This document shows, piece after piece, positions 27,460 through 36,084 of a stretch of 64,000 bases of DNA. Source of the stretch: Rhodococcus jostii RHA1. GTDB lineage: Bacteria; Actinomycetota; Actinomycetes; Mycobacteriales; Mycobacteriaceae. The notes under the pieces were generated by a model that saw only the letters and a list, made by a program, of their open reading frames with translations, did not search any database and was not told the origin of the DNA. The position numbers and the translations under genes are program-made. Every line of letters begins with the position of its first letter. Position 1 is the stretch's first letter. The DNA lies in the NCBI RefSeq assembly GCF_000014565.1, contig NC_008269.1:992001-1056000 (forward strand), given 5' to 3'.

Positions 27460-28683
27460 TCAGTCGGCGGTCGCCGTGTGTAGTCCTACGAACCGGTCCG
27501 CACGTTGATCAGTGGCCAGGAGATCCCACTGTTTGTCGGGGTGATCGAAGTTGTCCGTGAAGACGTTCGCGAGCAATCGATCACGGGAGCACGCCCGTAG
27601 CACGGCTTCCGCCCGGGGGTGCTGGTTCAGCATGAGATTGGTCCAGTTCGATGCGGCCACCAAGACCTCCTCGCGTGCGCGGGCAACCTGTTGGCAGAAC
27701 AACTCGTCGTACACCGCGCTGGTGACAATGCGTTCGGCGACCACCGCGGCGCTGTAGGCGGCGATGTTGGCACCCTGACCCATGACCGGATCGACTACAA
27801 CGTGTGCGTCGCCGAGGGCGAGCGCAAAAGTACCGTCGGCGATCTCGAAGTAATCCTGCCGGACGGCCGGGATCACCCCGCCTTGCAGAAGGTCGCGGCA
27901 ATCGGTCAGCGCGAACTCGCCCACGTCGATCCGCTCGAAAGTGGCGGGGTGGTGCTCGCGGACAGTATCGAGAACAGTGCGGGTGAACAGGGCTTCGTCA
28001 TCCGCTGCGCACAGGTCCGTCAGCGCGGCCGCCGCGGTTCCCGGCCGATTCTCGAACAACAGGGCGGTGACGCGTCCGTGCCGGCTGATGATCGGAATCT
28101 CCAACAGTTCCCCGGCGCCGGGGGCGATGCTGATGCCCACACCCTCCGGGTCGGGACGCGCGACTCCGGTATAGAGCCCGGCGCACAGACGCCGCTGGGG
28201 TGCGTCGAACGGAGATAACGTGGCGCGACGCTCGAACAGACCGCTCAGTGGACCGCGGCCCGACGCGATCACGACGAGGTCGTGCAGAACGGCGAGACTG
28301 GACAGATCGCGAGGTCCCACGGTGCGCACGCGTATCTCACCGCCGCGGTCGGCGAAGTCGGCGGCCAATGCAGGAAGGTACAGCCGGTGGTCCACAGCGC
28401 AGGACGGATGGGTGAACTCGCCACAGAAGCGGACGGGATCGGAGCCGCCGATGTAGTGGTAGTGCCGGTCGTACCCATGCTCGGCGGGTTGCCAGTGCAT
28501 CACCCCGAGCGCCCGTTCCCGGGCGAGGGTCGGATGGTGGTGGACCACCGTATTCAGTAACGGCCCACCGGCAACCTCGTCGTATCCCCGCGCGACGTAG
28601 AGAGTGACGTCGAGCCCAGCGGTCCGGAGTGCGAGGCCGAGGTGCAGGGCGGCGACCCCGCCGCCGACGATGCCAATGCTCAT
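27460..28683 (-). CDS. Styrene/indole monooxygenase-like oxygenase (StyA-like, copy 2)
   Basis: 407 residues from ATG 28683 (GGAG 5 bases upstream); the longer frame from 28731 would run into the divergent promoter. Same architecture as the copy at 25077: FAD motif GGGVAA at residues 7-12, YDEVAGGPLLNTVVHHHPTLARERALGV, GDAHVVVDPVMGQGANIAAYS and the C-terminal NFDHPDKQWDLLATDQRADRF. The two copies are clearly homologous but differ along their whole length, so the duplication is old, as with StyA1/StyA2 pairs of rhodococci. Either one copy has another substrate or the two act in sequence. Confidence 0.9.
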   Translation of the reverse strand: MSIGIVGGGVAALHLGLALRTAGLDVTLYVARGYDEVAGGPLLNTVVHHHPTLARERALGVMHWQPAEHGYDRHYHYIGGSDPVRFCGEFTHPSCAVDHRLYLPALAADFADRGGEIRVRTVGPRDLSSLAVLHDLVVIASGRGPLSGLFERRATLSPFDAPQRRLCAGLYTGVARPDPEGVGISIAPGAGELLEIPIISRHGRVTALLFENRPGTAAAALTDLCAADDEALFTRTVLDTVREHHPATFERIDVGEFALTDCRDLLQGGVIPAVRQDYFEIADGTFALALGDAHVVVDPVMGQGANIAAYSAAVVAERIVTSAVYDELFCQQVARAREEVLVAASNWTNLMLNQHPRAEAVLRACSRDRLLANVFTDNFDHPDKQWDLLATDQRADRFVGLHTATAD

Positions 28684-28714
28684 TGCTACTCCGTGCTCTA
28701 TTATCGAGTTACTA

Positions 28715-28729
28715 GTTCGAATACAGAAC
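28715..28729. promoter_or_regulatory. Candidate IclR operator in the divergent promoter
   Basis: GTTCGAATACAGAAC is a GTTC-N7-GAAC dyad between the divergent StyA-like gene (28683) and the IclR gene (28794). A single site could control both directions. Inference from position and symmetry only. Confidence 0.4.
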
Positions 28730-28793
28730 ACACCTTACGTGCCTTGTGACGCACGGCACAAGACGCAGGGGTTGTCGATGTCGGGAGGCAGTC

Positions 28794-29474
28794 GTGGCGG
28801 TGTCGGAAGGCAAGGCGGGTGTCACCTCGCAGACCCTCGAGCGGGGCCTGGCCGCACTCGAGGTGGTGGCGCGGACGGGGCCGTGTAGTGCCACCGACGT
28901 TGCGCAGGCACTCGGCCTGCATCGTTCGATCACCTACCGCCTTCTGACCACTCTCGAGACGCGTGGGTATCTCGAGCGGGACGACGTCGGCAGGTACCAA
29001 GTTGGACTTGCCCCGGTGATGGTTGCCGCGGCCGTCCGCCGCGATCTGCGTTCGATCGCCGAACCCATCGTCCGACGAGTCGCAGAGGAACTGAATACCA
29101 CTGCGTTTCTCGTGGTGCCGCAGGGTGAGGAAGCGCTCACTCTCGTGTCGATTGAACCTGTCGAAAGCCCGTCCGCGATCACCTACCGCCCCGGACTACG
29201 CCATCCTCTGACTCGCGGCGCACCAGGGCTCGCGGTTCTTGCCGCACTGCCGCCCCGGGACGAGGAACGTCCGGAAGTCACGCTCACTCGGGAACTCGGC
29301 TACGTCAGGACTACCGGCGAAGTCGTTCCCGGGCTGAGTGCCATTGCTGTGCCGGTAGTCCCGCGCCAAGGGCAGGTCGCCAGCCTGTGCGTGATGTTCA
29401 TACCGGGCACGCTCGACGACAAGAGAGCGGTCGACGCGCTCGTTGCCGCCGCGGATGAACTTCACGGACAGTAG
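28794..29474 (+). CDS. IclR-family transcriptional regulator
   Basis: 226 residues from GTG 28794, which has GGGAGG 5 bases upstream; the longer frame from 28746 lacks such a signal. Winged helix-turn-helix: SQTLERGLAALEVVARTGPCSATDVAQALGLHRSITYRLL, split over residues about 10-48. The effector domain follows, with PGLRHPLTRGAPGLAVLA corresponding to the usual P-x-H-x-T-A-x-G-K-A segment, here lacking the lysine. Divergent to the StyA-like operon with a 110-base shared promoter, so it probably controls that operon together with the AraC protein. Confidence 0.92.
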   Translation: MAVSEGKAGVTSQTLERGLAALEVVARTGPCSATDVAQALGLHRSITYRLLTTLETRGYLERDDVGRYQVGLAPVMVAAAVRRDLRSIAEPIVRRVAEELNTTAFLVVPQGEEALTLVSIEPVESPSAITYRPGLRHPLTRGAPGLAVLAALPPRDEERPEVTLTRELGYVRTTGEVVPGLSAIAVPVVPRQGQVASLCVMFIPGTLDDKRAVDALVAAADELHGQ

Positions 29475-30238
29475 TTCGAGTTGCACCTGACCCGCTCAGC
29501 CGACACGAATTACATTGCACTGCAGTGTTAATGGTTGCTGGTATGCGGCAGTCGACCGACCTATGATGGTTCCACTCGACCGTTCCGCATGGAACATCAC
29601 ACTGGTCCTCCGCGCGTTCATGAGTACCGACAACAACGGAGTTCCGGCGATCATCTGGCACGACACCTACCGGCAACTCACGGGTGACCTCTGGACGCCG
29701 TAGTCGGCGCGCGACGGGCGGGGATACCCGAGCACATCATCTTCGACACCATGTGAATTACGGCAGGCCAGCTCCCGTGCCGGCCTCTTGGAGTGCTGCG
29801 CGTACGGACCCTCTTCAAACGCATCACTCCGAGGCTTGGCACCCCCAAAAGCTGGCCTACCATGCCCAAACATACTGTCTGCCTGGGATTTGCGGGAACG
29901 GTTCACGAAAGATGCTTCAGGCTCGGTCGGTGCGCTTGGTGCGCTTGGTGCCCTTGATGCGCTGGCGACGCTCGAATCGTTCACGCTGCAGATCGAGCAG
30001 GGCGGCGCTTTCCGCATCGACACGTTGGTGTCGGCGCGCTCCCGCCGCTGGTCCTGAGTGTGTGTATCGTGGCCCGTCTTCGAGTCCGTGCCGACCGTGT
30101 GCCGGCAGTCTCCAAGGACGGAGTAGGCGCGGGTGCATTTCACTATCCCCTGGATGCTATTTACTGAGGCCGAGCTCGGGTGGGCCGCCCGGCCGGTAGC
30201 CCTTCTCGAGGTCGCCGGAGGCGTGTAACCCGTTGGGG
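29475..30238. other. Non-coding or decayed gap left of the redox island
   Basis: About 760 bases without a supported gene. A perfect 10-base palindrome CACTGCAGTG (29518-29527), extended by flanking CATTG/TTAATG, lies 45 bases after the IclR stop and may be part of its 3' end. A run of GCGCTTGGT-like repeats around 29935-29965 (reading GALGALGALDAL on the plus strand) shows no family resemblance. This looks like the border between the catabolic operon and a transferred block. Confidence 0.45.
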
Positions 30239-30281
30239 TCCTTGGTTGTCTTGCCGCTGATGAGAGCAAGACAACCAAGGA
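30239..30281 (-). terminator. Strong hairpin terminator downstream of trxB
   Basis: A perfect 16-bp stem (30239-30254 with 30266-30281) and an 11-base loop, about 100 bases after the trxB stop on the minus strand. There is no T-run, as is common for actinobacterial terminators. Confidence 0.7.
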
Positions 30282-30378
30282 CTCAGGCGGGCTCCGGCAG
30301 ACCGGATTCGGGTCGTTCCTCTAGGCACTGGGACAAGAAGGACCCCAGCTGCGTGCCTGAATTTTGTTCGTTTCTCCG

Positions 30379-31362
30379 TTAGGCGGTGGTTGTTTCGAGG
30401 CTACTGGCGGGGTCCACCGCTATGCTGCCCAGCAAGTCCGGTGACAGTGTGACCAGGTAATGTTCTGCATCAAGGGCGGCCACGGCCCCCGATGCGGCGG
30501 CAGTAATTGCCTGGCGGTAGGTCGGGTCGGTCACGTCACCGGCGGCGAAAACGCCCGGAACAGCTGTCCGGGAGCTGCGCCCTTCAACGGCGATTGTGCC
30601 CCCGGGCGTCAGCTCCAGTTGCCCGTGGACCAGGTGGACGCGGGGGTCGTTTCCTACCGCAATGAACAGGCCCCGTACGTCCAGATTTTGCTGTACGCCG
30701 GTCTCGGTATCACGGACTGTGATGCTCTCCACTTGATCCTCGCCGTTGATGGAGACGACTTCGGAGTTCCAGACAAATTCGATCTTGTCGTTGGCGAAGG
30801 CGCGGTCCTGCATGATTTTGGATGCCCGCAGGCTGCCACGACGGTGAACGAGGTAGACCTTGTCAGCGAAGCGGGTGAGGAACAATGCCTCCTCAAGCGC
30901 CGAATCCCCGCCGCCGATGACAGCAATGGTCCGGTCGCGGAAAAAGAAGCCATCGCACGTAGCGCACCACGAAACTCCTCGACCCGACAGCCGGTCCTCA
31001 TCAGCCAATCCGAGTTTCCGGTAGGCGGAACCGGCGGCAAAGATGACACTCAGTGCTTCGTGGACGGCTCCTGACCCGAGGGTGACCTTCTTCACGGGAC
31101 CGGACAGGTCAACACCTGTGACGTCTTCGTAGATGATGTCGGTACCGAATTTCTCTGCCTGTGCCTGCATGTTTGACATCAGGTCCGGGCCCATAATGCC
31201 ATCGGGAAATCCCGGGAAGTTCTCCACCTCGGTCGTGTTCATCAGTTCGCCGCCGGCCTCTACGGACGATGCGATGAGAAGCGGGCGCATATTGGCGCGT
31301 CCTGCGTATACGGCCGCGGTATAGCCCGCAGGGCCCGAACCGATGATAATGATCTGCCTCAA
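30379..31362 (-). CDS. trxB: Thioredoxin-disulfide reductase
   Basis: A 327-residue FAD/NADPH enzyme that reduces thioredoxin. The FAD motif GSGPAG is near residue 8, followed by GGELMNTTEVENFPGFPDGI. The redox-active site is WCATC (CxxC) near 135, the NADPH motif GGGDSALEEALFLTRFADKVYLVHRR, and the C-terminal FAD site GVFAAGDVTDPTYRQAITAAASG. The start is TTG 31362 with GAGGAG 11 bases upstream. The sequence looks closer to Arthrobacter-type TrxB than to typical rhodococcal copies, which is an impression from memory. It ends the island and probably recycles the TrxA encoded at 33763. Confidence 0.95.
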   Translation of the reverse strand: MRQIIIIGSGPAGYTAAVYAGRANMRPLLIASSVEAGGELMNTTEVENFPGFPDGIMGPDLMSNMQAQAEKFGTDIIYEDVTGVDLSGPVKKVTLGSGAVHEALSVIFAAGSAYRKLGLADEDRLSGRGVSWCATCDGFFFRDRTIAVIGGGDSALEEALFLTRFADKVYLVHRRGSLRASKIMQDRAFANDKIEFVWNSEVVSINGEDQVESITVRDTETGVQQNLDVRGLFIAVGNDPRVHLVHGQLELTPGGTIAVEGRSSRTAVPGVFAAGDVTDPTYRQAITAAASGAVAALDAEHYLVTLSPDLLGSIAVDPASSLETTTA

Positions 31363-31413
31363 AATAATGTGCTCCTCTTCTGTCTGCTGGGCCCTGCCCG
31401 TGCCTGTGCGGTG

Positions 31414-31983
31414 TTAGCCGAGGCGGGTGATGACAGGGACGGGGTTGGCTAGGGTGTCGCGGATCGGTGAGGTCGCTTCCAATGCCACGATCAGGTCTTC
31501 CAGGTCCTCGCGGGAAGTGCCGGGGCTATCAATTCGGACGTCCACGGTGATCTGCTGAGCGCCCTTCCGGACGCTGTTGTCAATTCCGAGGAAACCGCTG
31601 AGATCGACGTCGAAATCCAGGGTCAGTGCGACGTGCTTCAGCGGTATGTTCCTGCCTGCAGCCAGGGATGCCAGCGTGGCGATGTAGCAGGCGGCGAGGC
31701 CTTTGAGGATGTATTCAGCGGGGCTGACAGCTGTGTCGGTACCGAGCAGGGAGACCGGTTCGTCGCTGTGCAGCGTGAACTTGCCGCGGCGCGATTCGTC
31801 GGCAGTGCCTGCCTGGGTGAGGGGTCCGGTGACGGTCTTGGCGGTCAAACCCCCGGCGGACTCGCTAAGCATGCTGAAGGTGACCTTGCCAAGCTCACGC
31901 TGCTCGGTGACGGCTGCTACCGTCGCTTCGATGGCCTCGAGGTCGGCGAAAGCCTCTGTGCTCAGGGTGTTCGTTTCGGTCAT
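31414..31983 (-). CDS. OsmC-family peroxiredoxin-like protein
   Basis: A 189-residue OsmC-type protein. The family core is present: a first strand set, DTAVSPAEYILKGLAACYIATL with the conserved cysteine in helix 2, and later DVDLSGFLGI and the final strand I-T-V-D-V-R-I. The second redox cysteine, usually about 60 residues downstream, is not apparent, so simple peroxidase activity is doubtful; OsmC proteins can also detoxify organic hydroperoxides or electrophiles. It lies 51 bases upstream of trxB on the same strand, suggesting a thiol-stress unit. Confidence 0.88.
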   Translation of the reverse strand: MTETNTLSTEAFADLEAIEATVAAVTEQRELGKVTFSMLSESAGGLTAKTVTGPLTQAGTADESRRGKFTLHSDEPVSLLGTDTAVSPAEYILKGLAACYIATLASLAAGRNIPLKHVALTLDFDVDLSGFLGIDNSVRKGAQQITVDVRIDSPGTSREDLEDLIVALEATSPIRDTLANPVPVITRLG

Positions 31984-32078
31984 GGTGTTCCTATCGTTTG
32001 TTTGTCGGTGCGGAAATGCAGGCTTCGCACTGTTGAAACGCGATGCCAGGATGGCTGTCAGCGCTTTGGAAACGGTGG

Positions 32079-33167
32079 CTAGGACAGAGACTCCTGGTAG
32101 ACGGGGTAGTCGGTGTAGCCTTTGGCGCCTTTGGCGCCTTCGCCGTAGAACGTGGACGTATCGGGTTCGTTGAGCGGAAGTCCGTCCTTCCAGCGGCGGG
32201 CGAGGTCGGGGTTGGCGATGGCGGGCCGGCCGACGACGACGGCGTCGGCGTGCCCGTCGGCGACAAGGGAGATTGCCTCGTCGCGGGTGGTGACGATGCC
32301 GAAGCCGCTGTTGACCAGGAAGGCCCCGCCGAACCGCGCCCGGAGATCCTGGACAAAGTCACCTGACGGGTCGTGGTGGAGCATGCTCAGGTAGGCGAGC
32401 TTGAGCGGGGCGATGCTGTCCGCGAGCACCTGGTAGGTGGCGCGCGCTGTGGCGTTGTTGGCTTCGTCCATGTCGTGCTGTTCGTTTTCGGGGGAAATGC
32501 GGATACCGACGCGGTGGGCCCCTACCGCTGCTGTTACTGCCTCGACGGTCTCGACCACGAAACGGGCGTGGTTTTCCGGGGTGCCGCCGTAGCTGTCGGT
32601 GCGGACATTGGTGCTGGGAGACAGGAATTCGTGCAGGAGGAAGCCGTTTCCGGCGTGCAGCTCAACGCCGTCGAACCCTGCTTCGATGGCGTTGAGTGAG
32701 GCAGTGACGGTCTCCTGGATAACCACCGGCAGCTCCTCGAGGGTGAGGGCGTGCGGGACCGGGTACGGCTTCTTGCCCTTTGGCGTCCGGGCTTCACCTG
32801 CCATAGCGAGGGCACTGGGCGCCACGATGCGGTGGCCGCCGGTGATGTCCTCGTGGGAGACCCGGCCGCCGTGCATGATCTGGGCGAAGATCCGGCCGCC
32901 CTCGGCGTGAACAGCGTCGGTGACTTTTTTCCAGCCGGAAATCTGGTCTGTGGTGTGGAGTCCGGGCTGGCCAGGCCATGACCGTCCCGCCGGGCCCGGG
33001 TAGGTGGCTTCGCTCACGATCAGGCCCAGGGAAGCCCGCTGGCGGTAGTGTTCGGCCATCAGGGCTCCGGGGATGCCTTCGTCTCCGGACCGGGTGCGGG
33101 TCAAGGGTGCCATCACCAGCCGGTTGGGCAGTTCAAGCTCGCCAAGGCTCATGGGGGAAAACAGCAT
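32079..33167 (-). CDS. Alkene reductase of the old yellow enzyme family (NemA-like)
   Basis: A 362-residue FMN-dependent ene-reductase of cytosolic TIM-barrel type, reducing activated C=C bonds (N-ethylmaleimide, enones) or nitro esters. From ATG 33167 it reads MLFSPMSLGELELPNRLVMAPLTR. Further landmarks are QIMHGGRVSH, GVELHAGNGFLLHEFLSPSTNVRTDSYGG with the substrate-binding His and Asn (HAGN rather than the usual HxAN), and the C-terminal FMN phosphate site VVVGRPAIANPDLARR. The frame from 33353 would cross a terminator and is discounted. It is separated from the AhpD-like gene by that terminator, so it likely has its own promoter. The TetR gene at 35110 is reminiscent of NemR-NemA. Confidence 0.93.
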   Translation of the reverse strand: MLFSPMSLGELELPNRLVMAPLTRTRSGDEGIPGALMAEHYRQRASLGLIVSEATYPGPAGRSWPGQPGLHTTDQISGWKKVTDAVHAEGGRIFAQIMHGGRVSHEDITGGHRIVAPSALAMAGEARTPKGKKPYPVPHALTLEELPVVIQETVTASLNAIEAGFDGVELHAGNGFLLHEFLSPSTNVRTDSYGGTPENHARFVVETVEAVTAAVGAHRVGIRISPENEQHDMDEANNATARATYQVLADSIAPLKLAYLSMLHHDPSGDFVQDLRARFGGAFLVNSGFGIVTTRDEAISLVADGHADAVVVGRPAIANPDLARRWKDGLPLNEPDTSTFYGEGAKGAKGYTDYPVYQESLS

Positions 33168-33227
33168 AGATCTGGGGCCTTTCAAAGTATTGAGTGAGTC
33201 GCTGTGGGACTGGGCAGCGGGCGCAGG

Positions 33228-33271
33228 TAAAGACGGCCTAGGGCCACGGTGGTGTCCCCAAGGCCGTCTTC
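33228..33271 (-). terminator. Intrinsic terminator between the AhpD-like and alkene-reductase genes
   Basis: On the minus strand AAGACGGCCT and AGGCCGTCTT arms (10 bp) enclose about 21 bases that can pair further (GGGG/CCCT), and TTTA follows. Well placed to end the trxA/ahpD-side transcript. Confidence 0.75.
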
Positions 33272-33297
33272 GAGCCTGAACCCTGGTTGCCGTTGAG

Positions 33298-33675
33298 TCA
33301 GGAAACCCCGGCCGGAGCGTGGGCGTGGTCGGCGGTTGCGGCGTCGGGTGCACCGTCGAAGAACTTCATGGCCATGAAACCGTGCGCGAAACTGCCACCA
33401 GCGCGCAGAGCCGATGCAATCATGACCGTTTCGGCCAGCTCCTCGGCGCTGGCACCCTCGGCCTTGGCTGCCTTCACGTGCGCTTCAATGCAGTACGCAC
33501 ACTGGGTCGTGAGGGCCACCGCGACGGCCATCAGTTCAGTGTTTTTCCGTGAAATGACCTTACTGGCGCCGTTCAGCACTTCCTGGTCAAACGCCAGAAA
33601 CGACTTCACAGCGTCAGGGGCAGCGGTCCGGAGGTTGCGGAGGTAGCGGTGGTCGGTGTGCTCGTGGTAAGCCAT
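33298..33675 (-). CDS. Carboxymuconolactone decarboxylase/AhpD-like alkylhydroperoxidase
   Basis: A 125-residue single-domain AhpD-fold protein. The core ELMAVAVALTTQCAYCIEAHVKAAKAEGAS contains CxxC (CAYC) followed by E-x-x-H, the AhpD proton-relay set. AhpD proteins act as thiol peroxidases or disulfide reductases, often as hexamers. The setting, next to trxA, OsmC and OYE genes, supports a redox role rather than muconolactone metabolism. ATG 33675 has an AAGGAAAG sequence upstream. Confidence 0.9.
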   Translation of the reverse strand: MAYHEHTDHRYLRNLRTAAPDAVKSFLAFDQEVLNGASKVISRKNTELMAVAVALTTQCAYCIEAHVKAAKAEGASAEELAETVMIASALRAGGSFAHGFMAMKFFDGAPDAATADHAHAPAGVS

Positions 33676-33729
33676 AGTGCTTTCCTTCGTGTAGGAGGCG
33701 TATTGCAGGGTGGAAGATGCAGCCCTGGT

Positions 33730-33752
33730 GCCCCGGTCCTGGCTACCGGGGC
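33730..33752 (-). terminator. Hairpin between trxA and the AhpD-like gene
   Basis: GCCCCGGT and ACCGGGGC arms (8 bp, 7-base loop) right after the trxA stop on the minus strand; no T-run. It may reduce read-through or process the mRNA. Confidence 0.5.
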
Positions 33753-33762
33753 CGCAGCGGCG

Positions 33763-34101
33763 TCAGTTGGTGGCTGCGGCGCCCAGGTAGGGGGCGAGCC
33801 GGTCTTCGAAGGCTTTCTTGGGCATGGCGCCAACGAATGAGCCGGTGACGTCACCGTTGTTGAATACCCGGAAAGCGGGAATTGAGGTGACGCCGTACTT
33901 CTGGGCGAGCTCGGGGTTCTCGTCGACGTTCACTTTGATGACGTCGACTTTGCCCGCCTGTTCTTGAGCCAGCTGGTCAAGAACGGGCCCGACGGCGCGG
34001 CACGGGGGGCACCACGGTGCCCAGAAATCGACCAGGACAGGCAGGTCGTTCTGGAGGACATCGGCTTGGAATGCGGCAGTGGTTGTTGATCGTACAGACA
34101 C
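33763..34101 (-). CDS. trxA: Thioredoxin
   Basis: A 112-residue thioredoxin. The active site WCPPC (VDFWAPWCPPCRAVGPVLDQL) carries Pro-Pro instead of the classical Gly-Pro, which shifts the redox potential in other thioredoxins. The conserved cis-proline is in TSIPAFRVF. GTG 34101 is chosen for the AGAGGA sequence about 5 bases upstream and for normal length; the frame from 34227 would overlap the upstream SDR remnant. It is expected to be reduced by the TrxB of the same island. Confidence 0.94.
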   Translation of the reverse strand: MSVRSTTTAAFQADVLQNDLPVLVDFWAPWCPPCRAVGPVLDQLAQEQAGKVDVIKVNVDENPELAQKYGVTSIPAFRVFNNGDVTGSFVGAMPKKAFEDRLAPYLGAAATN

Positions 34102-34253
34102 GGGATCCTCTTTCAACTGGTGGTTAGGGCAGGGGTTTTGCGGACCCCAGTGTTGGCCCAAGGCCACACTGGGAATGAAGGTCATGCGCCGCTGGGCGGA
34201 CGGGCTCCGGGGCTGGATCCGGCGCACTAGGTCCGGGAGTTTCGCTCAAGGGC

Positions 34254-35002
34254 TTAGAGCTGGGTGGTACCGCCGTCGACGGCCATGTCCGTTCCGGTGA
34301 TGAAGCTGCTGTCGTCGGAGGCAAGGAACAGGATCGCGGAGGCGATCTCATCCGGCCCGCCCATGCGGCCCATGGGGACTGTGCTGACAAGTGCGGAGCG
34401 AACGGCGTCGGGGTCTGAGCCGCCGGTGTAGAGCCCGTCGAGAATCGGGGTCTCGACCGGGCCGGGCTTACCGAGTTCACCCGGATACGACGCCCCATGA
34501 GTCCGGCAGCCCAGCTGCGGGCGAACGACCGCACGGCAGCCTTGCTGGCTGAGTAGGCTGGGAAATCCGGCCATCCGAGCCTGTGCCCGACCCCGGAGAC
34601 CAAGACGATGGACCCGCCCTCATTGAGCAGGGGCAGCGCCTTCTGCACGGTGAAGAACGGTTCGCGGGCATTGATGGCGAACGTCTTGTCGAAGTGTTCC
34701 GGGGTGGCATCCGGCAGTGACGCGGCCTCAGCGATTCCGGCGTTGGTGACGATGACGTCGACTGAGCCGCGCTCCTGCTTCACCTGGGCCCAGAGGCGGT
34801 CAAGATCCGCCAGGTCCGCGATGTCGCCCTGCATAGCCACGGCGTCCCCGCCGATTTCGGCCTGGGCCTTCGCGAGCTCCTCTTCGCGGCGCCCGGTGAT
34901 GTAAACGGTGGCACCCTCCGCGACGAACCTTTTCGCTGTCGCCAGGCCGATGCCGCTGCTGCCGCCCGTGATCACTGCCGTCTTGTTGCTCAGTTTTCCC
35001 AT
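34254..35002 (-). pseudogene. Short-chain dehydrogenase with a one-base frameshift
   Basis: Across two frames this reads as a complete SDR. Frame 1 gives MGKLSNKTAVITGGSSGIG, DVIVTNAGI, the catalytic set SGVGHR and YSASK and on to RIRVNSVSP. Around 34467-34471 the reading shifts and continues GPVETPILDGLYTG and the end ITGTDMAVDGGT. A single missing G in a CCGG(G)CCCGG stretch would restore a normal protein of about 249 residues. Without it the product loses the C-terminal substrate lid. Divergent from the TetR gene and preceded by its operators. Real mutation and sequencing error cannot be told apart here. Confidence 0.85.
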
Positions 35003-35015
35003 CGCATCGGCCCTT

Positions 35016-35033
35016 CTGTAGTGATCACTAAAG
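35016..35033. promoter_or_regulatory. TetR operator, site 1
   Basis: CTGTAGTGATCACTAAAG contains the perfect 12-bp palindrome TAGTGATCACTA (35019-35030). It lies in the divergent region between the SDR (35002) and the TetR gene (35110) and matches site 2 at 12 or more positions. Confidence 0.75.
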
Positions 35034-35048
35034 AACTCATGGGATGTA

Positions 35049-35066
35049 CTGTAGTGGTTATTACAG
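35049..35066. promoter_or_regulatory. TetR operator, site 2
   Basis: CTGTAGTGGTTATTACAG is a near-perfect dyad with arms CTGTA and TACAG, starting exactly 33 bases after site 1 (about three helical turns). Two spaced copies in a divergent promoter fit autoregulation and control of the SDR-side genes. Confidence 0.75.
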
Positions 35067-35109
35067 AAAAAGCAAATGGCAGAGTTTGCTGAGACCAGGA
35101 GGGCGTGAC

Positions 35110-35706
35110 ATGCCGGGAGGCCGGAGGCGCGGATTTGATGATCAGGTGGCCCTGCAGACGGCCATGGAACTGTTTTGGCGGCAGGGATACGAGGGCACGT
35201 CCATTACTGACCTGACGAAGGCGCTGGGCATCAACCCGCCGAGCCTGTACGCCGCCTTCGGCAGTAAGCGGGACCTGTTCGAGAAGACCCTGGACCGGTA
35301 CATGTGCGAGCGGACTCTCCAACTGGAGGAGGCCATGGTCCGGCCGACTGCTCACGAGGCGGTGCTGGACTTCCTGACGGGAAGAGTGGAAGTGTTCACC
35401 GCCCCGGGTCAGCCCTTCGGCTGCATGACAGTCCAAGCTGGACTGGCCTCCGGAGAGCCGCACCACGAAATAGTCGATCTCCTCACCGCCGCCCGCGAGC
35501 AGATGAGGCAGACCGTGCTGGATCGGTTCGAAAAGGCCCTCGCAGACGGCGATTTGCCGGCCGGCACCGACTGCACGGCCTTGGCGCGGTACGTCATGGC
35601 TGCGGTTTATGGGCTGAGTGTTGAAGCGGCCTCCGGGGCCCCCAGGGAGGAACTCACCGCGGCTGCGATCCTCGCCGCACAGGTGGTGCCGAGGGCTCAG
35701 ATGTAG
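35110..35706 (+). CDS. TetR-family transcriptional repressor
   Basis: 198 residues from ATG 35110, with AGGAGG 8 bases upstream. N-terminal helix-turn-helix: ALQTAMELFWRQGYEGTSITDLTKALGINPPSLYAAFGSK, spanning residues about 15-55. The C-terminal ligand domain holds a cysteine in PFGCMTVQAGLASGEP, the position where this subgroup often has a conserved G-C-M/L segment. Two operator-like dyads lie between it and the divergent SDR. By analogy with NemR it may respond to reactive electrophiles or quinones through cysteine; that is inference. Confidence 0.93.
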   Translation: MPGGRRRGFDDQVALQTAMELFWRQGYEGTSITDLTKALGINPPSLYAAFGSKRDLFEKTLDRYMCERTLQLEEAMVRPTAHEAVLDFLTGRVEVFTAPGQPFGCMTVQAGLASGEPHHEIVDLLTAAREQMRQTVLDRFEKALADGDLPAGTDCTALARYVMAAVYGLSVEAASGAPREELTAAAILAAQVVPRAQM

Positions 35707-35934
35707 TCAGGGTGGCCCCTCTACCCAGTGCCGTGCCGATGGGCGCGGGCTTTCGCGGCGTTGCCGCGGCCTGCGGACCGGTGGCGGGGCCTCGCATCTG
35801 AGGTCACCGGCCGGTGACCCACGACAGCGCTCGGGTTCCGGCTTTCTCGTTGCCGCCCACCCGGGTTTCGGGCCGGACGGAGGGCGGGAGTGGTGCAATG
35901 AAGGTGTGTGACGAGGTGTGTCGCCTGCCATGAG

Positions 35935-36001
35935 CATGGGACCGGTCTGACCTAATTTCTGCCACCCTCATGGGACCACTCGGATTGCCAGTCATGGGAC
36001 C
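35935..36001. repeat. Triple direct repeat CATGGGACC, IS21-type left end
   Basis: CATGGGACC occurs at 35935-35943, 35969-35977 and 35993-36001, spaced 34 and 24 bases, just upstream of an istA-like gene. IS21-family ends carry several such transposase-binding repeats. No matching set was found at the presumed right end near 40.8 kb. Confidence 0.6.
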
Positions 36002-36084
36002 ACCCCGGCGCGTCGCGCCGGAGTCCCGCCGGATGACTCGTTTGATCGTCGTGTCGGTATCCCCGGTCACGAAGGCGGACGGGC

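Noticed and set aside
29917..30060. Repeat reading GALGALGALDAL on the plus strand
   Set aside because: Short imperfect DNA repeat in a gap; not enough copies or context for a repeat protein or a CRISPR.
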